From NCBI GenBank assembly GCA_033296885.1, contig MU863890.1, forward strand, positions 1 through 64,000: a stretch of 64,000 bases of DNA. Reading direction: 5' to 3'. This DNA comes from Triangularia verruculosa. Its lineage: Eukaryota; Ascomycota; Sordariomycetes; Sordariales; Podosporaceae. A program made the position numbers and the translations under genes. Shown in pieces: positions 21,835 through 33,470 of the stretch (position 1 is its first letter; each line of letters starts with the position of its first letter). Below the pieces are notes generated by a model, which was not told the DNA's origin, searched no databases, and worked only from the letters and a program-made list of their open reading frames with translations.

Positions 21835-24800
21835 ATGTTACCTCTCGTCCAAATGCACCCGATGGTGCAACCACAGCTCGATTACCTCGGGCCTCATCAA
21901 CCACACGTAAAACATGACATGGAGTACGTGTCGCATCACCAAAGACCACAGTTTGCGCATCCATCCCCCTCGCTCCACAACACAGACTCAACGCCCCGGG
22001 CGTTCGCCATCCGCAGCGCCCAGCCAGCCCCGGCGTTGCACCGCATCACCACCTCGTTCATCCGAGCACACGCCCACGACCACAGCGCGGAACACTCGCT
22101 AAGACGCAAGACACCAAGCGGTACCATCGACAATGGGTACGATGGCTCGGTTGCCCACCTGGCTTCTGGGCCTCCGCCACTGAAGCACATGATCTTGCCT
22201 GCCTCGTCGAGAATATTTCCAACTGCTGTGTCTCAAAGAACGCCTGGTCCTACCGGGGTAGGCTATCATCATCCATCACGCTCCGGGTCATCATGGGCAT
22301 ATCAAGGAGCGAACCCAACCGGGAGGCTCGATGGTGGAATGGAACCATTAAGTAACCCACCAGTGACGCCGGGCGGATGGGGAATTGGGAATGCAAATAT
22401 GTTGTTGAACCAAGCTTCGGCGGAGCAGGCAAACTTTCTCCAATCAATGCCCCAACAAAGTTACCATTCCGTGTCCGGTTTGCAGCCGATACTAGGTCCA
22501 GGATACCAACAACCGTTGGGACAAACGGTTTATAGCCCCGGCGGCTACCAGCAACCACAACAGTCAATGATGTGGAGGAACGGCGGACTGGCCGACTATC
22601 GAGCACCAATACCACTAGCGAATGGCTACACGCCACAAAATGCCGTCGTCGACAGTGCCTTCATGCCCTCGCAGTCGACGATACATGGAATGCCAAACGC
22701 GCCAGGACTTGGACAGCCTCACCCGTTCCGCCTGCCACTATCAAGCTATCCTCTGGATGATGGATATGCCCGTCATGCGCAAGCACACATGGCACACCAT
22801 GGAGCTGTTCATCAAGGACAAGAGTCTCTGGCCCAACTGGCAGGCCATATTGCGCAAGGGGGGAGTGGCGGGGATGTTGCCTCTCGAGCGAGGTTCAAGG
22901 AGTTGGCGTTACAACAGGCGCACAAAACATACAATGACCTATTGCTTTATCTAGGTAATGCGAAGAAAGCACACCACAGCCGGACCGGATCATTATCGCG
23001 AACTTCATCCAAGATGGTGGTATACCCAAAGCCATCAATAGCGCCACTAGCGAGTGGAACCAAAGTACGACCATCGCCAGCCTTTTCGGAGCCGACAGTC
23101 AGCTATGCACAGCACATGGCGCAAAAACAAGCAGCAGCTAGGGGTATGGCAATGGGTGGTCAGGGAATGATGGGGGGCTTCAATCAAGCCAGGAATCTTT
23201 ACTCGACTGGACTTCAACAGCGACCATACTTTGAGACGGGATCGCCACTTCACAATGCGAAGAACTCACTGGAGATGCTCACGAATCTATGTGAACAAAG
23301 TGGATGGAAATGGGTGGATGGTATGCTTCTGGGAGGTTGCCTTCATTACGGTCTTGAGCATTACGAAGATGCTCTGGAGTGGTTCAAGCGCATCATCAGC
23401 ATGGATGCCAGGTGCGTATTCCCGGTCTACCTGACCGTGGTATTTTTGGGGTGATGCTGACACACAGGACAGCCATGTGGAGGCCATATCAAATATTGCT
23501 GCGACATTGTACTGCATGAACAGGCAAGAGGAGGCCGAGCGGGAATGGTCCAAGGCGATCAAGTTAAGGCCGAGCTATCTCGAGGCGGTCGAGCATTTGG
23601 TCGGTTTGCTATGCTCGAACCACAGGAGTCAGGAGGCCGTCAACATTATCGAATATGTTCAGAAATCGTTGAGGATATCTGGCACGAACGGGAACGTTCA
23701 TGAGGTCAACGAGACTGCCAGCGAGGCGGACACGGCTTCGACGGCCACCATGCGAGAATTGAGCCCCGACAAATTTGTACTGGATGATATCAATAACGAC
23801 AGTCCGACGCAGCATTTTGCCCGAACGGCAGACAACAGCAATGTGCCAGGATTTGGATCGAGTGGCTACGCGATTGCCGGGACCGAGAACGGACGGATGA
23901 TCTTGCTCATTCACGCGAAAGGCAACATGCTCTACTCGCTGAAGAACATCGAACAGGCCTCCGATGCCTTTGAAGAGGCGGTTCTTATCAGTGCTGGGAG
24001 GCAAGTACAAGGCGTCGGATCGCTTATCAGGAGGATACAAACCGTTCTGGCACCGAGGGACATGCATTCAGGACAGCCCAGGGGCGCCGTTCAGGCGAAC
24101 CTGTCGGTTCCTCTGCTTCTGTCGCCAGACAGAGCAAAGCTAACGGCACAGCGCGTCTTTGCCTCACATGGCGGGCTCTTACCTGGGCTTCAGTTTGTTC
24201 CTGAGGGCACTCACAAGAAGTCGGTGGTCGCTACAACTAGTAATTCGTTGTTATCCTTGGCCAAGATTTTCCAGGACGCCATGTCGAACGGAGGACCAAA
24301 TGTCAGACAACCTGCTGGGGTGGGCGACATTCTTGCCTTGTATTACCTGTCTCTGTCGCTTCAGGAGAGCCCATCTACGGCAAACAATGTCGGCATCTTG
24401 CTCGCCAGTGTCCAGCAGACGTCCACACAAGTACAATCTGGGCCGCCAATGGATCTGGGTAATCTTCCACCAATTCCTGGAATCGTACCAGGCAGCGGAT
24501 TATCGCTCGCGCTGGCTTACTATTACTATGGTCTTACGCTAGACCCAAAGCATGTGCATTTGCATACGAACCTGGGCAGCCTGCTCAAGGATATTGGACA
24601 GCTGGATCTCGCTATTCAGATGTATGAGCAGGCCGTCCAATGCGATGGCAGCTTCGACATTGCGTTGACAAACCTAGCCAATGCTGTCAAGGACAGAGGC
24701 CGGATTAGTGATGCTATCGGTTATTACAAGCGGGCTGTATCGGCAAATCCGGATTTCGCGGAGGCTGTTTGTGGTCTGTCTACTGCGCTCAACTCAGTTT

Positions 24801-26775
24801 GTGACTGGAAGGGCCGTGGTGGTGTTTTGCTGGCAGGTGGCAAGTTTGATCGGTGGCATGTGAATGAACAAGGGATGCTTCAGGATGCAATGTCTCAAGG
24901 TCAGGGCAGTGGCTTGATGAAGCGTGTTGTCGAAATCGTAGGGCGACAGCTAAAGGAATCGAGCACTTGGGGCGTCGGCGCACTGCAAGATCAGACGGTC
25001 ATGCAGCTGGTAGCACAGTTGAGAGATGCCGGAGCTGGTATCACCGATCGAGGGTTGGATGTTGAAGCCGAACTGCGAAAGTGGGCTGGTCGGCCCTGGG
25101 AAGGCTCGAGGATCCTGAGGTTGATTGAAAGGTCGACGAGGGCTGCGATGCGGTGCTGGTACATTGACAAACATGTCAAGGGTATCAAGTCGCCGGCTGG
25201 GTACAGACGACCTAGACCTCCTGCCAGTCTTTCGGTTCCGTCTGCGCCTACGGTGTTGCCGTTCCACACTTTTACCTGTCCACTGACGGCGAAGGATATC
25301 CGGATGATCTCGCAAAGGAATGCGCTCAGGATATCCTCCTCGACGCTTCGGTCGCCATGGGTGCCGGCTACGGTATATGAACCGCCAGACCCTCCAGCCC
25401 CTTACTTCAAGGTTGGTTATGTCTCGTCTGATTTCAATAACCACCCACTGGCGCACTTGATGCAGTCTGTCTTTGGTTTCCACGACCCCAACAAGGTCAA
25501 GGCATATTGCTATGCAACCACCGCCAGCGACAAGTCGATTCATCGGCAGCAGATTGAGCGCGAAGCCCCTGTCTTCCGCGATGTTAGCACATGGCCTTCG
25601 GACAGGCTCGTCGAGCAAATCGTGGCTGACGGCATCCACATTCTGGTCAACCTTAACGGGTACACTCGGGGAGCCCGCAACGAGATCTTTGCTGCGCGAC
25701 CCGCCCCGATTCAGATGTCGTTCATGGGTTTCGCGGGGACGTTGGGAGCTGAGTGGTGCGATTACCTGTTTGCTGATGCGACAGCCATCCCTCCTTCGAC
25801 TCTCCGACCTCACCGCAACAACTTGAACCTGGAAGACATCTTTCGTGATGAAGCCTACACCGAAAGTGAGGACTGGATCTACTCCGAAAACATCATATTT
25901 GCTCGAGACACTTTTTTCTGCTGCGATCACGCACAGTCGGCAGATGGCCACAACGAGAGAAACATGACGTGGGAGGATGACCAACAGAGAAGATGGAGGA
26001 TGCGGAAGCAGTTGTTCCCCAAGTTACCGGACGACGCGATCCTCTTGGGTAACTTTAATCAACTCTACAAGGTACGTCCCTCCTTCATGAATGGTGGTTA
26101 TTTTCAACTCTGACTAACATCTTCTAGATCGATCCAACAACCTTTCGAACCTGGCTCCGCATCCTGGCCTCGTGCCCCAAAGCCCACCTCTGGCTTCTTC
26201 GCTTCCCAGAGCTAGGTGAAACTCACCTCCGGCGCACAGCTAAAGACTGGGCTGGGGAGGCCGTTGCTTCTCGAATCCACTTTACCGACGTCGCTCCAAA
26301 GCAACAACACATCTCCCGCGCGAGGGTGTGTGACCTGTTCCTCGACACTCCCGAATGCAATGCCCATACCACCGCCGCAGACATCTTGTGGTCTAGCACC
26401 CCGCTGTTGACTCTACCGAGGTACGAATACAAGATGTGCTCTCGGATGGCGGCGTCCATCCTCAAGGGCGCACTGCCGAAGAGCGAGGAGGGAGAAAGAG
26501 CAGCGAAGGAACTCATTGCAGAGGATGAAAAGCAATATGAAGAGTTCGCAGTGGGACTGGTGAATGGAATGGGATACCATCCGGTGAGAGGACAGGACGG
26601 GGAGGTGTTTGGCAGGGGAGCGGGGAGGCTGGCGGAAATGAGAAGGTTGCTTTGGGAGAGCAAGTGGGAGTGCGCGTTATTTGATACGAGGAGGTGGGTG
26701 AGAGATTTGGAGGAGGCGTATGATAGGGCTTGGGGGGATTGGGTTAATGGACGGGGTGGGGATATCTACCTTTAG
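21835..26775 (+). CDS. O-GlcNAc-transferase-like protein (TPR plus GT41 catalytic domain)
   Basis: Three exons, 21835-23411, 23473-26071 and 26128-26775, give 1607 residues. Residues 1-470 are His/Pro/Gln/Gly-rich and disordered. TPR-type repeats lie at about 470-620 (GGCLHYGLEHYEDALEWFKR; SHVEAISNIAATLYCMNRQE) and at about 865-985 (HVHLHTNLGSLLKDIGQLDL; FDIALTNLANAVKDRGRISD). The GT41 domain starts near 1160 and has the conserved VGYVSSDFNNHPLAHLMQSV, LVNLNGYTRGARNEIFAARP, PIQMSFMGFAGTLGAEWCDY, GNFNQLYKIDP and LDTPECNAHTTAADILW. The His of NNHP and the Lys of NQLYK correspond to catalytic and UDP-binding positions of animal OGT, so the enzyme looks active. Family role: transfer of GlcNAc from UDP-GlcNAc, or fucose in SPINDLY-type enzymes, to Ser/Thr of nucleocytoplasmic proteins. 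The sugar used here cannot be told from sequence. Confidence 0.9.
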
Positions 26776-27557
26776 CGGGGAGTGGTGTTGGAAAGAAAGG
26801 TGTGCGTTCGGTGATGATCAAAGATTTGTTTTTTACCTATGGAGGGTTGTTTTCTTGTTGTACTAACTGATATATGGGGTCGACATTTATTCATGGCTAT
26901 CATGGCCTGGATTTTCGGGCATGGAATGCATGGAAGAAAAGCTAAAAAGCTATCTGGGATTTTATGTATGGAACCCCCCCACGGGTATTTTTTGGATTGG
27001 GAAAGGGAAGGATATGGATTGGATGAGATGACATCCATTTGGATTATGGTCTGCTTGTCTTGTTTTGTCGGGTTGTCTGCTTTTTGATGAAGCATGATCC
27101 TGCCACCATAGGCACCTGCTGGTCTGTTTGGGATTTCCTTTTTCTGTTTATACGCTGCCTGTCTTGTTCTTGGAGAAGACCCATGGCGAGGGCTACCGTC
27201 TTTTCTGGTGTTTGTGGTCTGCGTTGTATCCAGTTTTGGAGCCCATGAGGCACTTCTTTATAGAGCGGAGGTTGTTGACCGCGATGGTCAGATTCAGAGG
27301 TCGAATTCGAGAGTGCGTCCTGATAACATCACACCTGTCGAACCGGCTGCAGTAGCATAGTCCACTTCATGGCATTTGCTAACATACAACATTGTCTAGG
27401 AGACGCCGACCGTGAAAGTACCTAAACAGCTTGACAGATATTTTGCTTATCGAATGACAGGGCCTCCAGAGTTCCCCGATGTCTAACTTTGGCCTTGGGA
27501 CAGAAGGTGGGTCTTACTTGTGGGCTACTTCACACCTGGAAACACATCAAATAATAG
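26776..27557. other. OGT-like gene 3' flank
   Basis: 780 bases between the stop codon of the OGT-like gene and the tRNA. Frames of up to 107 codons exist but carry no motif. Nothing else is seen. Confidence 0.5.
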
Positions 27558-27638
27558 GCGTGGTGGCAGAGTGGTCTAATGCGCAAGACTAGAAATCTTG
27601 TTCCTTCGGGAGCGTCTGTTCGAATCAGGCCCACGTCG
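27558..27638 (+). tRNA. tRNA-Ser (anticodon AGA)
   Basis: The acceptor stem GGCGTGG pairs with CCACGTC (one G-T wobble), followed by discriminator G. The anticodon stem CAAGA/TCTTG encloses the seven-base loop CTAGAAA, giving anticodon AGA for UCU-type serine codons. A variable arm with TTCC..GGGA pairing (class II, as in serine tRNAs) is followed by the T arm GTCTG-TTCGAAT-CAGGC, which doubles as the B box. There is no intron. CCA is not encoded, as normal for nuclear tRNA genes. Confidence 0.93.
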
Positions 27639-28099
27639 AAGCATTTCCTTTTGATCTTCTGATCAATTTTCTTTTTGATGTTCTGGTCAGGGACACGATG
27701 CGGGGGTGAGGCTCTCCATCATGAGAGTGCAGCGAACGTGCCCAAGATCAGTACCGAACATGCCACCGTCAATTGCACATTCTCGGTCGGCAAGGTGGGG
27801 CACGAACGGGCGGTCGGTCCGAAGCTTGGCACGGGCCCGGAGCACAAGCCACAAGGGAGCTACCCCACCATCGCTAATGCGGAGCCCTAAATCTTTTCTG
27901 CAGGCCACAATTTGTCAAAATTCCCTTGCGACGTTTTTTTTCTCTCCACCGCCCGCGACAGCCAGACGTCCAACCCCCCTCCCTCCATTTTAAACCACCA
28001 ACAACCAAGGCGCAGGATATCAACCTCTTTGCGTTCTCACTCCCCCATCCACTTCACCGGTCAATCTCTCTTTGCCGATTCAATCACTCAACAGTCGCA
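27639..28099. other. RPL22 promoter region
   Basis: 460 bases between the tRNA and RPL22. It contains an inverted TTAGGGC box (GCCCTAA at 27884-27890), CT- and C-rich tracts typical of highly expressed fungal genes, and no gene. Confidence 0.55.
27884..27890 (-). promoter_or_regulatory. Inverted TTAGGGC box in the RPL22 promoter
   Basis: AGCCCTAAATC, the reverse of GATTTAGGGCT, lies about 210 bases before the RPL22 ATG. It matches the Tbf1-type box TTAGGGCT in full on the minus strand. It is shared with the RPL12 promoter, although there only the first seven bases match. The role is inferred. Confidence 0.35.
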
Positions 28100-28680
28100 A
28101 TGGCTCCCATCGCTGTATGTATTTCCGTCACCACATCCACCACCTGAAATGACCATCGCTTTGCTGTTGGCCCAGTCCAATATCTATGCATAGCACAAGA
28201 TAGGATCATGGCGTGAAGCAGTAGGCTAAGTCTTTCTTTTTTGGGATATTACAGAAGAAGTCCGCCAAGGGCAAGGGCCCCAAGGTCACCAGGAAGTTCG
28301 TCATCAACGCTTCCCAGCCTGCCTCCGACAAGATCTTCGACGTCTCCGCCTTTGAGAAGTTCCTGAACGAGAAGATCAAGGTTGAGGGCCGCGTCGGCAA
28401 CCTCGGCGAGACCATCAAGATCTCCCAGGTTGGCGATGGCAAGATTGAGATCATTGCCCACAACGAGCTCTCTGGCCGTTACCTCAAGTACCTGTAAGTC
28501 TTTTTTTCACCCCTACTGAAGGGACAAATGCTGATATGATGGCAACAAAACAGGACCAAGAAGTTCCTTAAGAAGATGCAGCTCCGTGACTGGCTCCGCG
28601 TCGTCTCCACCTCCAAGGGTGTTTACGAGCTCAAGTTCTTCAACGTCGTCAACGACGCTGAGGAGGAGGATGAGGAGTAA
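28100..28680 (+). CDS. RPL22: 60S ribosomal protein L22 (eL22)
   Basis: Three exons, 28100-28114, 28255-28493 and 28554-28680, give 126 residues, as expected for eL22. Exon 1 is 15 bases (MAPIA). Exon 2 begins KKSAKGKGPKVTRKFVINAS and includes EKFLNEKIKVEGRVGNLGET. Exon 3 starts within the conserved LKYLTKKFLKKMQLRDWLRV and ends in an acidic tail, NDAEEEDEE. The first intron is 140 bases, longer than its neighbours; I looked for C/D-box snoRNA motifs in it and saw none. The protein is a non-essential rRNA-binding component of the large ribosomal subunit in yeast. Codon choice is strongly biased to C-ending codons, consistent with high expression. Confidence 0.96.
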
Positions 28681-29210
28681 ATTATACCCACCCGGCTGGA
28701 CGACGATATCTGTTGAGTGAGGAAGGATATGATCCCCTTTTTGGAAGGAAAGGAGTGAAAATATCTGGGCAAACAAGAGATACCAAAGGACAAAAAATGG
28801 GAATAATTGGTTGTGCATAGCGGTTGGGAATCATCGGGGTCATAATGGAAAAGTGACAACGCCGCCGTTGCGCGGCCAGGCGTTCTGGCCAAAAACAACA
28901 CTGGACAGTTCCGCTGCTTGCTTTGTGATGTGTGGTTGTTCATGAGTGTCTTGTACGGTCGTGCTTCTTTCGTTTATCAGCACCTATCCGTCAATCATGT
29001 TCTATATATAAAGTGTGTCTGTCTCCCTTTTCCGTCCCTTGGGTATAAGATATGCCATCGAATCCTTCCACTTCCCTTATCCTCTCTGGGTATAATCTAT
29101 GCAAATGACAAATGTAATGAATCTATCTCCAACCCCGTTCGCCATGCAACAATATCATGTTGAAACAACGCGTGATCTGCCTGCTTCGCAACTTCCCTAT
29201 CCCCTCCCTC
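28681..29210. other. Spacer between convergent RPL22 and carrier genes
   Basis: 530 bases holding the facing 3' untranslated regions. T/C-rich stretches occur but no gene is seen. Confidence 0.55.
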
Positions 29211-30281
29211 TTACTCAGGCAAAGCCCTCATAACCGCCTCAAAAGCCACCAGCGCCATCGCATTCGCCGGGAAAGCCCTCAAAAAACAAGGCAAGAACCC
29301 CCTCCAGTACCCCCTCGGTCCGTTTTCCCTGTACACCGCCCTCGCCGCCTCCCTCCACTTCCTAAACCTCCTCTCCCCATCCCCCAGCCCCCCGCCCAGA
29401 GGATCCGTCATGATGCGCTGCTTGACAACATCGCTCGGGTACGACAACACCCAAAAGACCTGCGCCGACAGTCCCCCCGCCCAAAAATTGATCACCGGCG
29501 CGGACCACGAAGTGTGGTTCCTCATCCACCTGGAAAAAACATCATAACTCCCCCACCAAAAGAAGAAACTCCCCCTAAAGATCAACGTCGCCCCGAGGCC
29601 GTGGTACACCCCCCCGATCCCATGGTGCCTGTAGATCTTGCGCAGCGCGTCGACGGGGCCGGAGTAGAGCCTCTCGGCCTTGTTGGAACTGTACTGGATC
29701 TGCAGCCGGGCTTTGATGTGCTCCACGGGCGCAGCAATAGAACTTACCGTTGCTCCCGACAGGATCCCTGCTATCCCGTGGGCGTAGGTAGGTAGTTTGA
29801 TGACGTTGTGAGGGAGGTTTGGGTCGTTGTGGGGGGTATAAGTAGGGAAGAAGCTGTCGTGGATGAGGCGGCGGTAGAAGGTGAGGGAGCCGAGCATGAC
29901 GCTGTCCATGAACATCCATCCTACGAGCGGGGGAGTGGCGCCCTTGTAGAGGCCGAAGATGCCTTCGTTTCGGAGGGTCGAGGTTAGGCAGGCGAGGGGG
30001 CCCGAAAACCGGGAGGAGGAGGAGGTTTGCAGCCGGACTTTGAGGGTGTCGAAGGGGTGGCCGACTATTCAAGGGGGGTTAGGAATGGTATAGGGGAGGT
30101 AAGAAGAGGGGAACAAACCGGCTAGTTTGGCGATTCCGGAAAAGACGCCGGCGACGAAGCCCTTGTAGTGTTTGGCTTCGGTTTGTTTTGGTGGTGTTGT
30201 CGCGGGAAGGGGGACGGGTTGGAGCGGTAACTCCGGGTTCGGAGGGGGTGCTGGGAGCACCGGGGAGGGTAGTTTCGTCAT
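29211..30281 (-). CDS. Mitochondrial inner-membrane carrier (SLC25 family, YMC-like)
   Basis: Two exons, complement of 30119-30281 and 29211-30064, give 338 residues; the 54-base intron has a GTTTGT donor. The ATG at 30281 is chosen because the frame upstream opens only with GTG. Residues 1-38 are Pro-rich. Three carrier modules follow, each with the PX[D/E]XX[K/R] signature: HPFDTLKVRLQT, APVEHIKARLQIQ and YPSDVVKQRIMTDP. YKGATPPLVGWMFMDSVMLG and LGATLIFRGSFFFWWGSYD fit the YMC1/YMC2, carnitine and basic amino-acid subgroup. The family exchanges small metabolites across the inner mitochondrial membrane. The substrate is not determined; amino acids or carnitine are candidates by subgroup. The glutamate in module 2 (APVE) is a common variant. 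Confidence 0.9.
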
Positions 30282-30763
30282 CTTGGGGTGGTCAATTAGA
30301 GAGGCTAGAAGGGAACGAGCTCGAGGGGAGAGGGACACTCGAGGACGGCCACAGGGAGGGTTATAAAGGAGCGCGGTGCCGTGGTGTTGGAGCCATCATC
30401 TGGACTTCGGTGCAGAAAGATGTCGGGATGCTGGACACCCCACCTTGCGGCATCGGGGACAGGGGGAGCTTCGAAGACTTGCGCCGGCAGGCAAGACAGG
30501 GAGATCGGTCTTGGCATGATCTTCACAGTTGCGATTGATATCGACTTTAGCTCCAGAGATGCCAACTGAGGTGTTGAGGATAGCTTGATATTACCAGGCT
30601 ACCGTTAATTAATATTTACAGCGGTCCTCCTCCGGGTCCGCTTGCGTGATGTACACTGTTCAAACACCAATTCCAGCCGGCAACTCCAACAGGGTATCTC
30701 GCACTTTACCTCTCCTACACTTATTCTTCCCATTTTATATTCGTATTCTCTCAGCTCCCCAAC
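30282..30763. other. Carrier promoter and GPI11 3' flank
   Basis: 480 bases between two minus-strand genes. Pyrimidine-rich stretches are present but there is no gene. Confidence 0.5.
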
Positions 30764-31597
30764 TCAAAACTTTTTTCCCCAAGCAACCGTACCGCCGATA
30801 ACCTTCCCCAGAACATAACCTCCGTAGATGCCGACCAAGATGGTCACTGGCCACCGCTGCCAATCTCTGTCCCAGTCCAGAGGAATAGGAACAGCTCCCA
30901 GCCAAGCACCAACCAGTGCGCCGACAAGACCTCCAAACGTTTCGTCCAACGGGGCGCGGAACCCTCCAACAGCAGCCCAGGCGCTAGCATCGACACCGTG
31001 GACGTAGAATAGCGGGAAGAGACCCAGGAGGGACAAGTGGGCGGCGCAAAGAAGCGTGTGAGAGCCGTGTGTCAGGAGCGGCGCGCCGAAGAGGATCATA
31101 GTAATGTAGATAAAGGGTGTGACGAGGGCAGTAATGAGGAGCGAGAGGGCGGCGAGCTATGTCACAACTACCATTAGTACCAGCATCCACAAGCAAACGA
31201 AGCCCAGATAACATACCACATAAGCATTGTTCCCCCCCTCCTTCGCCTTCTTCTTGCTAACCTTCTCTCCCGGCCTTGGCTTCGTCTTCTTCGCCGTGTC
31301 ATTGGCCCCGCGACCAGCGACAGGAAGGCAGATGACGGCATAGGCAGCCTGGACCGCAGCCGTCAGGGGCAAGGTTGTTGAGGACATGGTTGCTACCGGA
31401 TCTTTGACCAACGACGAGAAGACAAGGGTGAGGGCACCCGACAACAATAAAGGTTGCGCATGCCGGAGGGTCTGGGCGAGAGGTGCTTGGTTGATAGATA
31501 CTGGAAGAAGGTTATACGTCTCGGCCGCAGGGGAAGCACTTGATTCGACGGTGACGGTCTGGGACGCAGCGCCCTTCTTGCTGACTGCCGAGGCCAT
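30764..31597 (-). CDS. GPI11: GPI ethanolamine-phosphate transferase subunit GPI11 (PIG-F)
   Basis: Two exons, complement of 31217-31597 and 30764-31156, give 257 residues. An in-frame ATG at 31621 would add eight residues (MPLVDPIT). I prefer 31597 because its context ACCATGGCC is stronger. The 60-base intron is GTATGT..CATAG with a TACTAAT branch site. About six hydrophobic segments are present: QPLLLSGALTLVFSSLV; LPLTAAVQAAYAVICLPVAG; LAALSLLITALVTPFIYITM; LLCAAHLSLLGLFPLFYV; FGGLVGALVGAWLGAVPIPL; VTILVGIYGGYVLGKVIGG. The PLDWDRDWQRWPVT motif is the PIG-F signature. A Lys-rich loop (KKTKPRPGEKVSKKKAKEG) lies before the intron. The protein acts in the ER membrane, where it stabilises GPI7/GPI13-type ethanolamine-phosphate transferases in GPI-anchor synthesis. 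Confidence 0.93.
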
Positions 31598-32488
31598 GGT
31601 TATCGGGTCTACCAGCGGCATTGATCAAGTTGTCGTGATAATTGAGGACCAAAAAGAGGACAACATTTGCGCGCAGGATCAACACTGATACCAGATCCCT
31701 GAACAGGAAGGTCCATCACCACCCCCAGCTCCAGCCAAACCCGAACCCTGAGATTACACCTGCCAAGCAAGCCTTCTAAACAAGCACGTGCCATCTCTTC
31801 CTGCCCCACCAGGAAGCACAGACAAATCGCACCCCACTCCAAATTTGCAGGCGTGCACAGACCAAGTAGAATCAACTATATATTCAAGTCCTCCCACCCA
31901 ACTTTGCCTGTTTTCCTTTTTTCTTCTTTAGCTCTCTTTGCCTTTTGGCTTAGATCAAGTGTAGTATCTGTTCTTTTCAGTTTAATCTCTGAAACTACTC
32001 TACGGAGTAGAATCGTGATTATCCTAATTTTTGTCTCTCGGCTGACTTTCCTCTGGGCTTGCCCATGATGGTCGGCCACAGTGTCCCTGGTATTACACTG
32101 CCTCCAGGCGACGCGAACACTTTTTTTCATTGCACCCTTGGGTTTCCTGAGATGCGAGGAAGAAGCTTTTGATCAGTAGTCGTTGATTGAATTTGTGGTT
32201 GTTTGCTGATCCGTGATGAACACTGCGACTCGCATTTGATCAAGTAAAATTCTGCCTGCGTAGATTCTTCTGTGCCTTCCCACATCAAACTGTCCCAGTC
32301 TCTGAAGGGCCAATCTGACCATAATTTGGCATCCAGAAAATATTTCTCCAAACTTGCAAATCGACCGACCGACTGCCCGACCGTGCAGCAACTGTGGTGT
32401 GGACATCTCAAAAATTGAACTGTGTTTGCACCTTTGACACCCAACCTCGCCTCCACCCACCATCAACCTCCAGAAACCAGCGTTCAAA
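31598..32488. other. Divergent promoter region of GPI11 and translin
   Basis: 890 bases between two divergently transcribed genes. T-rich and C-rich tracts occur but there is no recognisable gene. Confidence 0.5.
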
Positions 32489-33470
32489 ATGCCCCCCATG
32501 ATCGACCCGACCCTCTTCGACCAGATCAAGTCCAAGATCGAAGAGGACACGGCCGTCCGCAAGGAGCTCGAGCAAATCGTCGACGAGCTCCACCAGCACG
32601 TCTCCTTCACCCAAGGCCTGCTCTCCAAGATTCACTCGACCCCGCGGTCAAAGTGTATGCCTCCCGCCCACCACCCCTCTTCACTCGATCAGATAACTAA
32701 CCGTCTGTATAGACCCAACCCTCCTCCCTCAAGTAGAGGAAGGCATCAAATCCCAAGTCGCTACCGTAGCCAAGCTATCAGCCTATGCGTCCCAGTTTCC
32801 TTACTACAAGTACGTTCACCCCAGCACACACGCAACCACCTCACCTGTCATTTCACCATCATGCTCCCATCTCACCGATCTTCACCCACCTCCCTCATGA
32901 CACAAGATCCTCCCATCACGTCCATCCTACCTACCATGAGCCCCCGAACCCCTCCTACCATCCCCCACCCCCACCCCCACCACTTCCAAAACTGACCATC
33001 CTCCCAGGTACAACCACAAATGGACCCGCCCCCTCCAAGACTCCCTCTCCACCGTCCTCTTGTACTCCTGGCTCTCCTCCCCCTCCCACCCCCTCCTCAC
33101 ACCCACCTCCATCTCCACCTTCTACTCCATCCCCCTCAACCTCACCACCACCGAAGACAAATTCCACCTCACCACCGAGGAGTACCTCCTCGCCCTCATC
33201 AGCATCATCGACGACCTCTCCCGTCTCGCCATGAACTCAGTCACCCTCGGCGACACCGCCCTCGCAGTCGAGATCTCCACTTTTATCAAGGACCTCCACG
33301 CCGGCTTCCAGGTGCTCAACCTCAAGAACGACATTTTGAGGAAGAGGGTCGACAGCATAAAGTACGCTGTGAAAAAGGTCGAGGACGTCGTGTATGATCT
33401 CAGTTTGAGGGGCTTGATTCCTGCTGCTGCTGCTGGTGCGACTGGGGAGGAGGAGAAGAAGAAGGAGTAA
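32489..33470 (+). CDS. Translin
   Basis: Three exons, 32489-32654, 32713-32809 and 33008-33470, give 241 residues. The start MPPMIDPTLFDQIKSKIEED and ELEQIVDELHQHVSFTQGLL match the translin family. Exon 2 supplies LLPQVEEGIKSQVATVAKLS and ASQFPYYK, which joins to YNHKWTRPLQD. The C-terminal half has TTEEYLLALISIIDDLSRLA, GDTALAVEISTFIKDLHAGF and LNLKNDILRKRVDSIKYAVK. Translin is an all-helical nucleic-acid-binding protein that forms rings, alone or with TRAX, and is linked to RNase activity on small and tRNA-derived RNAs. The end is Ala/Gly-rich, then EEEKKKE. Intron 2 (198 bases) is unusually long and strongly CA/C-rich, with runs such as CCCCCACCCCCACCCCCACC. Confidence 0.93.

Noticed and set aside
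28115..28254. snoRNA inside the 140-base RPL22 intron 1
   Set aside because: I looked for C box (RTGATGA) and D box (CTGA) pairs with terminal stems and for H/ACA elements. No complete set is present.
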